DNA from: an uncultured Bacilli bacterium
GTDB lineage: Bacteria > Bacillota_I > Bacilli_A > RF39 > UBA660
Reading direction: 5' to 3'
Assembly: GCA_944371325.1 (NCBI GenBank)
Contig: CALVXO010000007.1
Coordinates: 1 to 60,759 of the forward strand
DNA: 60,759 bases
In this document: positions 15,623-25,167 of the stretch, piece by piece
How positions within the stretch are numbered: position 1 is the stretch's first letter
Layout: the number at the start of each line of letters is the position of its first letter
The notes under the pieces: model-generated
Seen by the model: the letters and a program-made list of their open reading frames with translations, nothing else
What the model was told of the DNA's origin: nothing
Database searches by the model: none
Position numbers and translations under genes: made by a program

Positions 15623-16235
15623 TAACATTCTCCTTAAAATTATTAATAAATTCATTATAAGCTTTAGTTTCTAATTTTAAATCATATTTTAATTTTTTAC
15701 CAGTAAAATCATTTAAAAATTGTTTAACTAAATTAGGATTTCTAACTAAAATAGGACCTAATATATAAGTACCATAAAAATTATTATTTCTTATTATATC
15801 ATTATCACTATATTCACTATTATAACTGTTATTATTAATAAATCCTAATATTTTATTATGATAAACTTCTTCCATTTTTCTACTACCTTTAGTAACTTCA
15901 TAATCAAATATATTTAATGCTTTAGTATCTTCAATTTTTTTACCAAACATATCAACACTATTACCAGTTACTAACATAAATTTATTTTCTTCAATATATT
16001 TTTTTATATCATTTTTATATTTAGATAAATGTTTTAAAGCAATCAATAAATTATCTTCGGTACCTGATCCAATATAGACTAAATCATATTTTTCAAATTC
16101 TAACTTGTCATCTAAAGATAAATATAATATTTCATGTTTTATTTTATTATATTTTAAAATATTACTAATTATTTTAATATTTCCAGATTCACCATATAAA
16201 TTAAGAAAATCATAATATAAATAAGCTATTTTCAT
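15615..16235 (-). CDS. gatD: GatD-like glutamine amidotransferase subunit, catalytic residues missing
   Basis: 206 residues in the place of GatD, the glutaminase partner of MurT that amidates lipid II D-glutamate. Fold signatures remain: IAYLYYDFLNLYGESGNI at the N-terminus, YIGSGTEDNLL, and GTYILGPILVRNPNL near the C-terminus. However, the nucleophile elbow of active GatD, of the form (I/V)CGGYQxLG, reads VTGNSVDMFG here, and the HGP with the catalytic His reads LGP. Both Cys and His appear lost, so glutamine hydrolysis as known is not expected. It overlaps murT by 4 bases. It may still shape the MurT complex or channel free ammonia. Confidence 0.8.
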   Translation of the reverse strand: MKIAYLYYDFLNLYGESGNIKIISNILKYNKIKHEILYLSLDDKLEFEKYDLVYIGSGTEDNLLIALKHLSKYKNDIKKYIEENKFMLVTGNSVDMFGKKIEDTKALNIFDYEVTKGSRKMEEVYHNKILGFINNNSYNSEYSDNDIIRNNNFYGTYILGPILVRNPNLVKQFLNDFTGKKLKYDLKLETKAYNEFINNFKENVNE

Positions 16236-17551
16236 AATAAACCTCTTTCTTTTAATTGATCAATATATAAATAATTTAAGTCAAAATATAATAAACAATA
16301 TAAATCACCTTTAGCATGCTTTAAGCAATAATCTAATGAATTATTATAATCTAAACAATATAAAAACTTTTTAGGATCAACATTAGCTGTTTTTAATCTA
16401 ACTGCTAAATCATAAGCAAAAGGACCGATTAAAATAATTTTTTCAATACTTTTATCATTTAACAATTCAAAATTAATATCATATAACCAAGATAAATCCT
16501 TTAAATCATATCTACCACTTACTCTAGTAAAACCGATTGCAACTGTTTTATTTCCCTTTTCTTTAGCTACATATTCTAAAGATTGATTATAAGATAAAGG
16601 AGTTTCATTTTTACTTAATAATAATGTTCCTTTATTATTTTTTACTTTAAATTCATTTAATCTTTTTACTTTAGTTGATAAATTATTTAAAGACTCAACA
16701 ATTTTATCTTTATCAACATTATCTACTCTAGCAGTAGTATAACATGCTAAAATATTATAAGCATTATATAAAGCAGTATTATTTAATTTAATTGTTTCAT
16801 CTTCTACTTTTAATACTTTAGTTAAAGTTCCTTCAAAATCACAATTAGGTCTATTATAATCGTTATTTGGACAATGATAATAACCTAAATTGCCATAATT
16901 AAAATAATCAAATATTAACTTTTTATGACATTTTGGACAATAGGCCACGTCTAAAGTATCAATTCTATTTTTCTTAGTTGAATATTTATTTTCTTTTAAA
17001 CCATAATAAGTAATTTTGTTTTTCTTACCTAAACTAAACTTTGTTACTAATGGATCATCAGCATTTAGAATTAAATGTGTTTTTTCGTCTATACTTTTAT
17101 CTATTTCTTTAAATACTAATTCAAAATGACCATTTCTCGCTAGTTGGTCCCTAGACAAATTATTAATAATAAAATATTTAGGCGTTATAAATTTAAATAC
17201 TTCTTTTACATATCTTTCATCAACTTCAATAACTAAAGCATCAACTTTTGTTTTACCATTTATTTTACTCGCCTCTATTATAGCAGTCGTTACTCCATCT
17301 ATTAAATTAGACCCTTTTAAATTACTAACAACCTTATACCCGCTATGTTTATATATTTCATATAAAGTACCTGATACACTTGTTTTACCAGTTGTACCAG
17401 TTACAAAAATAGTTGTTTTTGGCATTTCAAAATAATTTAAAATATTTTTATTTAATTTTAAAGCTAATTTGCCAGGAAAAGCTGTTCCTCTACCTAATTT
17501 ATGTAATATAAAATAGGCTAATTTAGATATTATAATTATTATACTGTTCAT
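16232..17551 (-). CDS. murT: MurT-type Mur ligase, lipid II isoglutaminyl synthase subunit
   Basis: 439 residues. N-terminal hydrophobic/basic segment, then the Mur ligase P-loop VTGTTGKTS at 50-58. A central ligase domain holds an inserted Cys4 zinc ribbon (CPKC, HCP, NCDF at about 206-242), as in pneumococcal and staphylococcal MurT, and a C-terminal DUF1727-type domain follows (LLSKNETPLSYNQSLEYV). The known reaction is ATP-dependent amidation of D-Glu in lipid II to D-isoglutamine, with nitrogen from GatD. It heads the murT-gatD-ppa operon and has its own extended -10. Confidence 0.93.
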   Translation of the reverse strand: MNSIIIIISKLAYFILHKLGRGTAFPGKLALKLNKNILNYFEMPKTTIFVTGTTGKTSVSGTLYEIYKHSGYKVVSNLKGSNLIDGVTTAIIEASKINGKTKVDALVIEVDERYVKEVFKFITPKYFIINNLSRDQLARNGHFELVFKEIDKSIDEKTHLILNADDPLVTKFSLGKKNKITYYGLKENKYSTKKNRIDTLDVAYCPKCHKKLIFDYFNYGNLGYYHCPNNDYNRPNCDFEGTLTKVLKVEDETIKLNNTALYNAYNILACYTTARVDNVDKDKIVESLNNLSTKVKRLNEFKVKNNKGTLLLSKNETPLSYNQSLEYVAKEKGNKTVAIGFTRVSGRYDLKDLSWLYDINFELLNDKSIEKIILIGPFAYDLAVRLKTANVDPKKFLYCLDYNNSLDYCLKHAKGDLYCLLYFDLNYLYIDQLKERGLL

Positions 17552-17569
17552 TATTAATCACCTAGATAT

Positions 17570-17578
17570 ATTATACCA
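17570..17578 (-). promoter_or_regulatory. Extended -10 promoter of murT
   Basis: Minus strand TGGTATAAT (17578-17570), about 20 bases before the ATG, with AGGTG between. Confidence 0.55.
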
Positions 17579-17617
17579 TTATTTGTAACAATTACTTTAT
17601 TTATTTACATTTTTTTA

Positions 17618-17648
17618 CAGAAAAAAAGCTATTTTTAAATAGCCTTTT
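17618..17648 (-). terminator. Terminator of the surface-protein operon
   Basis: Minus strand AAAAGGCTATTT, AAAAATAGCTTTTTTT: a GCTATTT/AAATAGC stem followed by seven T, just after the stop at 17653. Confidence 0.8.
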
Positions 17649-17652
17649 AATT

Positions 17653-20600
17653 TTAAACATTAAATGTTTCTGTATATTCAATACCATTTACTGTATATGT
17701 AACTTTTACAGTTTTAGCATTTGTTGCCCATACATACCATTCATTTCCAACTTTATCATTTGAAGATGTAGATTCTGCAATTTTTTCTTTACCATCTACT
17801 TCAACTTTTAAGTTAGTTACTGCATTATTGAAATCAATATATACTTTAGTTTTCCAAAAATTTTCACTAATAGTTACAACTGTTTTATCATATACTTTAT
17901 GACCATCTAAATGCCATCCATCTGCTTGATATTTTAATACATACCATTCAATAGTATACGCTCCACCTTCATCAACACCATGTGTGATTTCAGCTAAAGC
18001 ATCTTTAGTAGATTGAGCTAAATATTTAAATACTTGTTCTTCTCCTAAACCAACGATAACTGGATCAACACCATTTCTAATATCATTAGCTTGTTGTTCT
18101 GTTAATCCACTAACATTGATAGTTAAAGATACTTTATTTCCTTCTTCATCTTCTAAAGCATTGTAATAATGATCTGTAGGATATCCTTCACCATCTACTG
18201 GTCTTATGTATTTTGCTTCTAGAATATATGCATATGTACCACTAGCATTTTGTTCTAAATAAATTGGTTTAATTGTTGCATTAGCAGTTACATTTGTATA
18301 TTTTCCTTCCCAACCATTAAATACATAAATTTTACCGTTTTCTTCATATTCTTTAACAATATTTGGTTCTGTAGCATTTCCACCTTTTTTAATAGTTTGG
18401 CTAGAGATAACTACATTATCTTTATCTACAAAATTGATTGTAAAATATACTGGTTTTACTTTAATTGTTACTTCAATTTTTTCAACCACATCATAATTTT
18501 TAGTATCTGCTGGAGTATATGTAACAGTAGTTTTATATTCTCCCTCTTCTAAAACTGTTGTAGGATCTTCGTCAAATGTAAATCCTTCTGGTAATTCTAT
18601 ATCACCTAAAGTTTGACCTTCTTCAGCTTCTAAATCTGTAGGAATAGTATAACTTGGTGTAGCTTTAGTAATTTCATAATCATATGTTGCATTTGTTAAT
18701 GTGTAATTACCATTTGAAGTTAAAGCTACTGCAGTATATTTACCTGCATCAATAGCATTTCCACCTGTTACAGTAACATTTGTTATTAAATTATTATGAT
18801 TAATGTCATATGCTGTTGCAGTTGGTATTTGTTCTTGACCATTATAAACAAAGTCAAATCTACTAGTCCATACAACAGAAACTTCTTTTGGATTAATTGT
18901 CATTGTTGCTGTTAATGTTATTTCACCAGTATAATTTCCAGAACCTGTGATGATTGCTTTTACTTCATAACTTCTAACATCAACTTTTTCATTATTTTCA
19001 TATCTTACAGAAAATCCTTCTGGTAAATTATTTGCATAAATAGAATGTTTTTCTCCATCATAAACAAATGAAGCATCTTCAAATGTAATACCTAATTCTT
19101 TGATATCTTCTTCTGTTAATGTCTTAGCAATTATTTCATATTCTTTAGTTGTATTTGTTAAAGTATAATTTTTATTTGTTGTTGTAGCAACTGCAATGTA
19201 TTTACCTGCATCAGTTGCATTTCCTTCTTTTACATCAATTGTAATTTCAACACCATATTCTGCTGTTGCAGTTGGTAATTGTTTTTCACCATTGTATATA
19301 AAAGCACCTCTATCAATCCAATATACTTTAGCTTCTTTTGGATTAATTGTCATTGTTGCATTTAATGTAATTTCACCATTGTAGTTTTCATCACCAGTTA
19401 TAATTGCTTCTACTTCATATACATCAGCATCTACTTTACCATTGTTTTTATATGTTACATTAAATGTTTTTGGTAAATTATTTACTGATAAATATTTTTT
19501 TGTACCATCATAAACAAATGAAGCATCTTTAAATTCAATACCTAATTCTTTAATATCTTCTTCTGTTAATGTCTTAGCAACTATTTCATATTCTTTAGTT
19601 GTATTTGTTAAAGTATAATTTTTATTTGTTGTTGTAGCAACTGCAGTATATTTTCCTGTATCAATTGCATTTCCTTCTTTTACATCAATTGTAATTTCAA
19701 CACCATCTACTGTTGCAGTTGGTACTTGTTTTTCACCATTGTATGTAAATGTTGTTGTTTCTTCCCAATTAACAATTACTTCTTTTTTATTAATTATCAT
19801 AAATGCATTTAATATGATTTCACCATTATAGTTTTCATCACCAATTATAATTGCTTCTACTTCATATACATCAGCATCTACTTTACCATTGTTTTTGTAT
19901 GTTACATTAAATGTTTTTGGTAAATTATTTACTGATAAATATTTTGCTGTTCCATCATATATAAATGAAGCATCTTTAAATTCAATACCTAATTCTTTGA
20001 TATCTTCTTCTGTAATTGTTTTTGAATTAATTGAATATTCTCCATTTACAAAAGTAACATTATAATTTTCATTAGTCCATGTTCCTGTGATAGGATATTT
20101 ACCAGCAGGTGTTGCATTTGTTACTTCAGTACTTAATTCTACACCAATTGAATTACCATTATAAGCCATTTCATCTGCGTTTGATGTTAATGGTTTAACA
20201 GCATCTTTATATGTAGCAGTAATGTTGTCAATAGTAACTGTTACATCTCTTTTTAACACTTCAAATTCAAAACTTTCAGTAGTTTCATTTTGTAAATTAT
20301 CTTTAGCAACTACTGCTACTGTATATTTACCAAATTGATTTGGATTAATATCAGTTGTTACTTGAACAGTAACTCCTTCTGTTCCATAATATTCATCAGT
20401 TGCTTTAACACATTCTTCAAAATTTGGTAATGTGTCATAAACTACTATAGAAGTTGTACAAGAACTAAAATCTATTGTTGGATTAGAATTGTAATCTGGA
20501 TGATTTTCTTTGTCATCTGGATTTGTACCATTTTCAATTTCCTCTTCATTAGTGTAACCATCTTCATCTTCATCACCAGTTGGATTCAATACGATGATTG

Positions 20601-21033
20601 TTCTTGTAGCTGTAGTTGTATGTCCTGCTCTATCACTAGTTGTATAAGTTATTGTATGAGTACCAACTTCTAATTTAGTTGTATCTGTAATAGATGCATT
20701 TACTCTTACAATATCATTATCGTCACTTGCATTAACGCCAGTCATAACATCATAATTTTGACCAAATAAGATAGTTACAACAGTAGGATTAATTTCGATT
20801 ATTGGAGCTTCATCTACTTCAACTACTGGACGATCTGCTTGATCAGTTTCTTCATTTTCTTCTTTTTCATCATCTGATTCATCTAATTGTTCTTTATCAC
20901 TATCTATTTCTTCTTCACCTTGTCCTGGAACTTCTACAGGATCTAATTCTGAAGGACCTGGATTAGCGAATGTGAAAATAAACAAACCTAATAAAATAAA
21001 TAATATAATTGCTATAATTTTCTTTTTATCCAT
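17653..21033 (-). CDS. Large MBG-repeat surface protein with TSP3 calcium motif
   Basis: 1126 residues. A basic start and one hydrophobic helix (about 5-24) form a signal anchor, then come an acidic Glu/Asp stretch (about 35-70), an Ig-like bacterial domain (about 75-150) and a thrombospondin-type-3 calcium loop DEDEDGYTNEEEIENGTNP (about 154-172). After another Ig-like domain (about 185-260), several MBG/YDG-type domains run to about 800. Three copies of a roughly 150-residue unit open with TEEDIKELGIEF. An InlB-repeat-like domain (about 895-960, FNGWEGKYTNV) and a unique C-terminal domain follow. No LPXTG or sorting helix is present, so it is probably held by the N-terminal helix. Adhesin or matrix role is inferred. 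Cotranscribed with the 100-residue gene upstream. Confidence 0.8.
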   Translation of the reverse strand: MDKKKIIAIILFILLGLFIFTFANPGPSELDPVEVPGQGEEEIDSDKEQLDESDDEKEENEETDQADRPVVEVDEAPIIEINPTVVTILFGQNYDVMTGVNASDDNDIVRVNASITDTTKLEVGTHTITYTTSDRAGHTTTATRTIIVLNPTGDEDEDGYTNEEEIENGTNPDDKENHPDYNSNPTIDFSSCTTSIVVYDTLPNFEECVKATDEYYGTEGVTVQVTTDINPNQFGKYTVAVVAKDNLQNETTESFEFEVLKRDVTVTIDNITATYKDAVKPLTSNADEMAYNGNSIGVELSTEVTNATPAGKYPITGTWTNENYNVTFVNGEYSINSKTITEEDIKELGIEFKDASFIYDGTAKYLSVNNLPKTFNVTYKNNGKVDADVYEVEAIIIGDENYNGEIILNAFMIINKKEVIVNWEETTTFTYNGEKQVPTATVDGVEITIDVKEGNAIDTGKYTAVATTTNKNYTLTNTTKEYEIVAKTLTEEDIKELGIEFKDASFVYDGTKKYLSVNNLPKTFNVTYKNNGKVDADVYEVEAIITGDENYNGEITLNATMTINPKEAKVYWIDRGAFIYNGEKQLPTATAEYGVEITIDVKEGNATDAGKYIAVATTTNKNYTLTNTTKEYEIIAKTLTEEDIKELGITFEDASFVYDGEKHSIYANNLPEGFSVRYENNEKVDVRSYEVKAIITGSGNYTGEITLTATMTINPKEVSVVWTSRFDFVYNGQEQIPTATAYDINHNNLITNVTVTGGNAIDAGKYTAVALTSNGNYTLTNATYDYEITKATPSYTIPTDLEAEEGQTLGDIELPEGFTFDEDPTTVLEEGEYKTTVTYTPADTKNYDVVEKIEVTIKVKPVYFTINFVDKDNVVISSQTIKKGGNATEPNIVKEYEENGKIYVFNGWEGKYTNVTANATIKPIYLEQNASGTYAYILEAKYIRPVDGEGYPTDHYYNALEDEEGNKVSLTINVSGLTEQQANDIRNGVDPVIVGLGEEQVFKYLAQSTKDALAEITHGVDEGGAYTIEWYVLKYQADGWHLDGHKVYDKTVVTISENFWKTKVYIDFNNAVTNLKVEVDGKEKIAESTSSNDKVGNEWYVWATNAKTVKVTYTVNGIEYTETFNV
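19100..20010. repeat. Tandem ~450-bp coding repeats in the surface-protein gene
   Basis: Successive starts of the TEEDIKELGI unit fall near 19100, 19550 and 20000, a period of about 450 bp. The DNA of neighbouring units is nearly identical over long stretches, so recent duplication or gene conversion is likely and unit number may vary between strains. Confidence 0.75.
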
Positions 21034-21048
21034 TTTTCCTTACCTCCC

Positions 21049-21351
21049 TTAATTTTCTCTCATTCCTATAAAGAATGGACCAAATTGACGACCGTTACTG
21101 AAAGAACTTCTATTATAGGTATAAACTTTATATCCTAAACCAACACATTCTTCTACAGTACCATCATCAAATGTATGTGTCTTTTGACTTATGCAGAATA
21201 CTGGATTTTTGTCATTTTGAACATTAATGAAATCTGTTATCCAAATAATAGCAAGACCTATAATTACTATCCAAAATACAACGTCAAATATTTTTTTCAA
21301 AATACTTCTCTTTTCAGTTTTTTGTTCCTTTTTTTCCACAAAACTCACCAC
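21049..21351 (-). CDS. Small membrane protein upstream of the surface protein
   Basis: Up to 100 residues: a charged N-terminus, one membrane helix (about 26-43, VVFWIVIIGLAIIWI) and a short external domain with two Cys (FCISQKTH and EECVGLG) ending in an aromatic stretch. No named family. Start uncertain: GTG 21351 and GTG 21348 overlap the SD GAGAGG; GTG 21339 (VEKKEQ) has better spacing. Fifteen bases separate it from the surface-protein gene, so the two form an operon from a TTGACA...TAGAAT promoter near 21415. Confidence 0.6.
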   Translation of the reverse strand: MVSFVEKKEQKTEKRSILKKIFDVVFWIVIIGLAIIWITDFINVQNDKNPVFCISQKTHTFDDGTVEECVGLGYKVYTYNRSSFSNGRQFGPFFIGMREN

Positions 21352-21387
21352 CTCTCAAAAAGCACTTATTCTCCAACACCTAATATT

Positions 21388-21415
21388 CTACTAAATTTTA
21401 GAATTTTGTCAAGTT
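21388..21415 (-). promoter_or_regulatory. Promoter of the surface-protein operon
   Basis: Minus strand TTGACA, 16 bases, TAGAAT, upstream of the 100-residue membrane-protein gene. Confidence 0.55.
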
Positions 21416-21574
21416 ATAATGTATAATTTTGCAAATTAAACATAACAAATTGTTAATTTATTTGCCTATTTTATAATATTTTAAGAAATTAATAATGTTA
21501 CAATATAAATATATTTCATTAAAATTCATTTATGTGCTATAATTATTTTGTAGCAAAAAAAAAGGAGAATATTT

Positions 21575-22069
21575 ATGAATGATGCTAAAATAGTAATTAT
21601 ATATGGTCAAGACAAAGTTGATGGAAAAAATAGAAATGGAGAATTTGAATGTTTAGGAAAAATTAACTCTGACGATTTACATATATCTTGTCTTATGGAA
21701 TTTTTTCAAAATCATTTTTTAGATAATCCAATTTTTAAAAAAATAACTTATTCAACTATTCCTGACAATGTTGGATATGCATTAGCCCAAAAAGGTCATA
21801 TTTTATTTTTTAATACAACAAAGGAAGGAAAACCTAGAAGTGGATTTTTTATGCTACCTTCTAACCTTGATGACATCACACCAGAACAAAAAGAAAATAT
21901 AAGTAAAATAGTTAAAGATTTAAAAGGCTATAATATTAAGTTGCTTTATGATTACTTTATTAATGATTATGGATTATTAGATTCTAAATTTTGTAGTATT
22001 GATGAATTTGCTTCAATTGATGATTTCTTAACAAATTATAAAATTCAAAAGAAATTTAAATTAATTTAA
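21575..22069 (+). CDS. Hypothetical protein, 164 residues
   Basis: AAAGGAG lies 8 bases before the ATG. The sequence is soluble, mixed alpha/beta, without signal peptide or membrane helix; it opens MNDAKIVIIYGQDKVDGKN. No family recognised. It is a lone plus-strand gene, convergent with clpC and overlapping its end by 9 bases. Its terminator (22080-22105) lies inside the clpC coding region. The gap 21427-21574 before it is AT-rich with no other gene seen. Confidence 0.7.
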   Translation: MNDAKIVIIYGQDKVDGKNRNGEFECLGKINSDDLHISCLMEFFQNHFLDNPIFKKITYSTIPDNVGYALAQKGHILFFNTTKEGKPRSGFFMLPSNLDDITPEQKENISKIVKDLKGYNIKLLYDYFINDYGLLDSKFCSIDEFASIDDFLTNYKIQKKFKLI

Positions 22070-24331
22070 GCTATATTCAAGTGTTTTAATATGAACACTT
22101 TTTTTATTATCTATAATTTTATCAATTATAATGTTTTCTAATTTATCTTTAATTATCTTATCAATTTTTCTAGCTCCAAATTCGTTATAATTACTTAATT
22201 TAATAATATCATTTATTACATTTTCATCTATTTTTATTTTAATATTTTTATATTTATTAATTAATTTATTAATTTTATTATTTATTATATTTTTAATATT
22301 TTCTTCAGTTAATCTATTGAAAGATATAATATTATCAATTCTATTAATAAATGGAATACTAAAATATTCTTTTAATTTAGTTAAATCATCATTATTTTTA
22401 TTAAATCCAACATTTATTTCATCAAATCCAATATTTGATGTCATTATAATAATCACATTATTAAAATAAACATCTACTCCTTTTGAATCTTTTATTTTTC
22501 CATTATCTAATATTTGAAATAATAAATTAATTATCGTTTGATTAGCGCGTTCTATCTCATCTAGTATTAAAACAGAAAATGGCTTATTTCTTATTTCTTC
22601 TAATATAGTTTTATTATCATTATAACCCATATATCCTGGAGGGGCTCCTACAAGCTTACTAACACTATGAGCTTCACTATATTCACTCATATCAAGTCTT
22701 ATTACATTATCCCCGACTAATGATTTACCAAATATTTTAGCTAGTTCTGTTTTACCAACTCCAGAAGGACCAGCAAATAAAAGAGAATAACATTTATCAT
22801 CTTTATAACCTAATTTTATTTTTTTAGCAATTGTACTTACTTCTTTAATTGCTTTATCTTGACCTATTATAACTTTTAAATCATCATTAATTTTATTTAT
22901 ATCAGTTTCGCTTAATATTTCATAAACAGGTATTTTTGTTTTAGAATTAATTACATTAGCAACTTCTTCAATTGTTACTTCATTTTTATTTTTATTACAT
23001 AAATTTAATTCTAAATTATTTATTTTATCCATTAAAATAAATTCTTTTTCTTTATAAGATGTTGCTTTTTTGAAATCATTATTGCTTACTGCTTCATTTT
23101 TATTTTTAATTAAATTTTGTAATTGTTTATTTAATTTATTATATTCTTTTAATTCTTTACTTTCTTTTAAACTACTTTTCGCACATACTTCATCTAAAAT
23201 ATCAATTGATTTATCAGGTTGATTACGATCAAATATATATTTATCTGATAATTCAATTATTTTATTAATTATTGAATCAGATATTATTACATGGTGATAA
23301 TTTTCATAAATTGGTTTTAATTTTAATAGAATTTCCCTAACAACTTCTTTACTAGGTATTTCAACATTTACTTTTTGAAATCTTCTTTCTAAAGCTTTAT
23401 CACTTTCAATAAATTTTTTATATTCTAAAGTAGTTGTAGCTCCAATGCATCTTAATTTGTTTCTAGCCAAAGCTGGTTTAAAAATATTAGATGCATCAAT
23501 TGCACCTTCAGCACCACCTGCTCCTACTAGTGTATGAATTTCATCGATAAATAAAATTATATTATCATCTTCTTCGACTTCTTTTAATATCTTTCTTACT
23601 CTTTCTTCAAATTCACCACGATATTTAGTTCCAGCAACTAAAGTAGCCATATCTAAACTAATAATTCTTTTTGTTTTTAAATTGTTAGGAACATCGCTAC
23701 TGGCAATCATTCTGCTTAATTCCTCAACAATAGCTGTTTTTCCAACACCAGCTTCCCCTATTAACAAAGGATTATTTTTAGTTCTTCTTGATAATATTTC
23801 AATTAATCTTTTAATTTCATTATCTCGACCAATAACTGGATCTAATTGATCTGCTTTACTAGTTAAATCTGTACCTAATTCTTCTAACAATAATTTTTTC
23901 TTTTTAGGTTTAAATATTTTATAACTAAATTCATTATATAATTTATCTAAATCAATATTTAAACTTAATAATATTCTAATAGCTACTCCTTCACCTTCTT
24001 CTAATATACCAGAAAATAAAGATTCAATAGTTACTTCACTATTTTTTTCTTTACAATCTAACATAGCATTTTCCATTATTCTTTTAAGTAAAGGAGTATA
24101 TAAAAACCATTCACTTTGTTTAGTTCCTATACCCAAAGTTTCAATTATTTTATTTTTAAATTTATCATAATCTAAATTATATTGCTTTAATTTTTTAGAA
24201 ACATTATTTTTAGCTTTTAAAATAGCTAATAATAAATGTTCACTACCAACATAAGGATGCCTTAATTCCATCATTTCTTCTTTCGCATTAATTAATATTT
24301 TTCTTGCTTCTTCAGTAAATTGTCCAAACAT
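22061..24331 (-). CDS. clpC: ClpC-type AAA+ unfoldase
   Basis: 756 residues. Clp_N repeats (about 1-140), the first AAA module with GEAGVGKTAI (about 195) and VLDxxH-type DEIHTLVGAG, a middle region with a UVR-like coiled segment (about 390-440), a second AAA module with GPSGVGKTEL (about 525), and a C-terminal D2-small domain. The loop TSNIGFDEINVGFNKN keeps a VGF motif of the kind that docks on ClpP, so it should work as a protease partner. ClpC removes misfolded and adaptor-delivered proteins. No CtsR box or CIRCE was seen in the 74-bp upstream gap. Confidence 0.95.
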   Translation of the reverse strand: MFGQFTEEARKILINAKEEMMELRHPYVGSEHLLLAILKAKNNVSKKLKQYNLDYDKFKNKIIETLGIGTKQSEWFLYTPLLKRIMENAMLDCKEKNSEVTIESLFSGILEEGEGVAIRILLSLNIDLDKLYNEFSYKIFKPKKKKLLLEELGTDLTSKADQLDPVIGRDNEIKRLIEILSRRTKNNPLLIGEAGVGKTAIVEELSRMIASSDVPNNLKTKRIISLDMATLVAGTKYRGEFEERVRKILKEVEEDDNIILFIDEIHTLVGAGGAEGAIDASNIFKPALARNKLRCIGATTTLEYKKFIESDKALERRFQKVNVEIPSKEVVREILLKLKPIYENYHHVIISDSIINKIIELSDKYIFDRNQPDKSIDILDEVCAKSSLKESKELKEYNKLNKQLQNLIKNKNEAVSNNDFKKATSYKEKEFILMDKINNLELNLCNKNKNEVTIEEVANVINSKTKIPVYEILSETDINKINDDLKVIIGQDKAIKEVSTIAKKIKLGYKDDKCYSLLFAGPSGVGKTELAKIFGKSLVGDNVIRLDMSEYSEAHSVSKLVGAPPGYMGYNDNKTILEEIRNKPFSVLILDEIERANQTIINLLFQILDNGKIKDSKGVDVYFNNVIIIMTSNIGFDEINVGFNKNNDDLTKLKEYFSIPFINRIDNIISFNRLTEENIKNIINNKINKLINKYKNIKIKIDENVINDIIKLSNYNEFGARKIDKIIKDKLENIIIDKIIDNKKSVHIKTLEYSLN
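22080..22105 (+). terminator. Terminator of the 164-residue gene, inside clpC
   Basis: AGTGTT (22080-22085), loop, AACACT (22094-22099), then seven T on the plus strand. Confidence 0.65.
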
Positions 24332-24389
24332 ATATTCCCTCCTAATATTATTCTATGATAATATTGAGAATATTTAATATTTTTTATAC

Positions 24390-24421
24390 AACAAAAAAAT
24401 CAAAATTAATTTGATTTTTCT
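24390..24421 (-). terminator. Terminator of the rel-dtd-recX operon
   Basis: Minus strand AAAAATCAAATTAATTTTGATTTTTTTG around the recX stop at 24406: ATCAAA/TTTGAT stem with T run. Confidence 0.6.
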
Positions 24422-25167
24422 AAATTTAAATAATTATCTATTTCTTCTTTTGTAAATCCTTTATTATATAATTTAACATTTATTCTATATTCTAATTCTT
24501 TATCTTTATATTTTTTACTTAAACTACTATATAATTTATTATATTCTTTACCAATTAAATTATCATTTTTTATATCTAAACTATCATATATTTCAATTAT
24601 TTTAGATTTATCATATCCCAAATTAATTAAATCATTAACTACTTTATATTTTAATTTAAAACCTGAATATTTGCTATTATTTGTTTTTTTAATAATTAGT
24701 TTTGCTATTTTTTTGTCTATTAATTCATTATCTATTTTTGATATTTCTTCCATAATTAGATTTAAATCAATATTATGTTTTAATAAATCATTTTTAATTT
24801 TATCTATTCCATCGTTTGATAAATTTATTCTATCTGAAATATATGCTTTAGCAAAATTTTTATCATTTATTAAATTAATACTTTTTAATTTATTAATTAT
24901 TTTATTTTTATCAACATCATATTTATCTAAAAATTCTTTTATTTCTTTTTCACTTCTTAATTTTTTAGATAGTAAATTAATTACTTTATAATAAACATCA
25001 TAATAATCATTTTCTTTATTTATTTTATCTAATAGTTCACTATCTATTGTTTTATTATATAACAAATTATGATTAATAATTACATCATCATATGTTTTTA
25101 TTTCCAAACCATTATCTAAAATTATTTTGTATTTCTTACCATTTTTTTTGATTTTTTCAATCTTCAT
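24406..25167 (-). CDS. recX: RecX regulator of RecA
   Basis: 253 residues, three-helix tandem repeats as in RecX: LLSKKLRSEKEIKEFLDKY, then INDKNFAKAYISDRI and GFKLKYKVVNDLINLGYD. An N-terminal strand (KIEKIKKNGKKYKIILDNG) precedes them. RecX binds RecA filaments and limits or modulates recombination. Very Lys/Asn/Ile-rich as expected at this base composition. It is the last gene of the operon and overlaps the nitroreductase by 11 bases. Confidence 0.9.
   Translation of the reverse strand: MKIEKIKKNGKKYKIILDNGLEIKTYDDVIINHNLLYNKTIDSELLDKINKENDYYDVYYKVINLLSKKLRSEKEIKEFLDKYDVDKNKIINKLKSINLINDKNFAKAYISDRINLSNDGIDKIKNDLLKHNIDLNLIMEEISKIDNELIDKKIAKLIIKKTNNSKYSGFKLKYKVVNDLINLGYDKSKIIEIYDSLDIKNDNLIGKEYNKLYSSLSKKYKDKELEYRINVKLYNKGFTKEEIDNYLNLEKSN

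Noticed and set aside
15623..15655. Longer N-terminus of the pyrophosphatase
   Set aside because: No ribosome site at 15655; AAGGAG is correctly spaced for ATG 15622, where homology begins.
19196..19384. Plus-strand open frame in the surface-protein gene
   Set aside because: It mirrors the repetitive minus-strand coding region, has no ribosome site and encodes no recognisable protein.
22061..24331. ClpB rather than ClpC
   Set aside because: It lacks the long ClpB middle coiled coil, has a short UVR-like segment, and keeps a VGF ClpP-docking loop.
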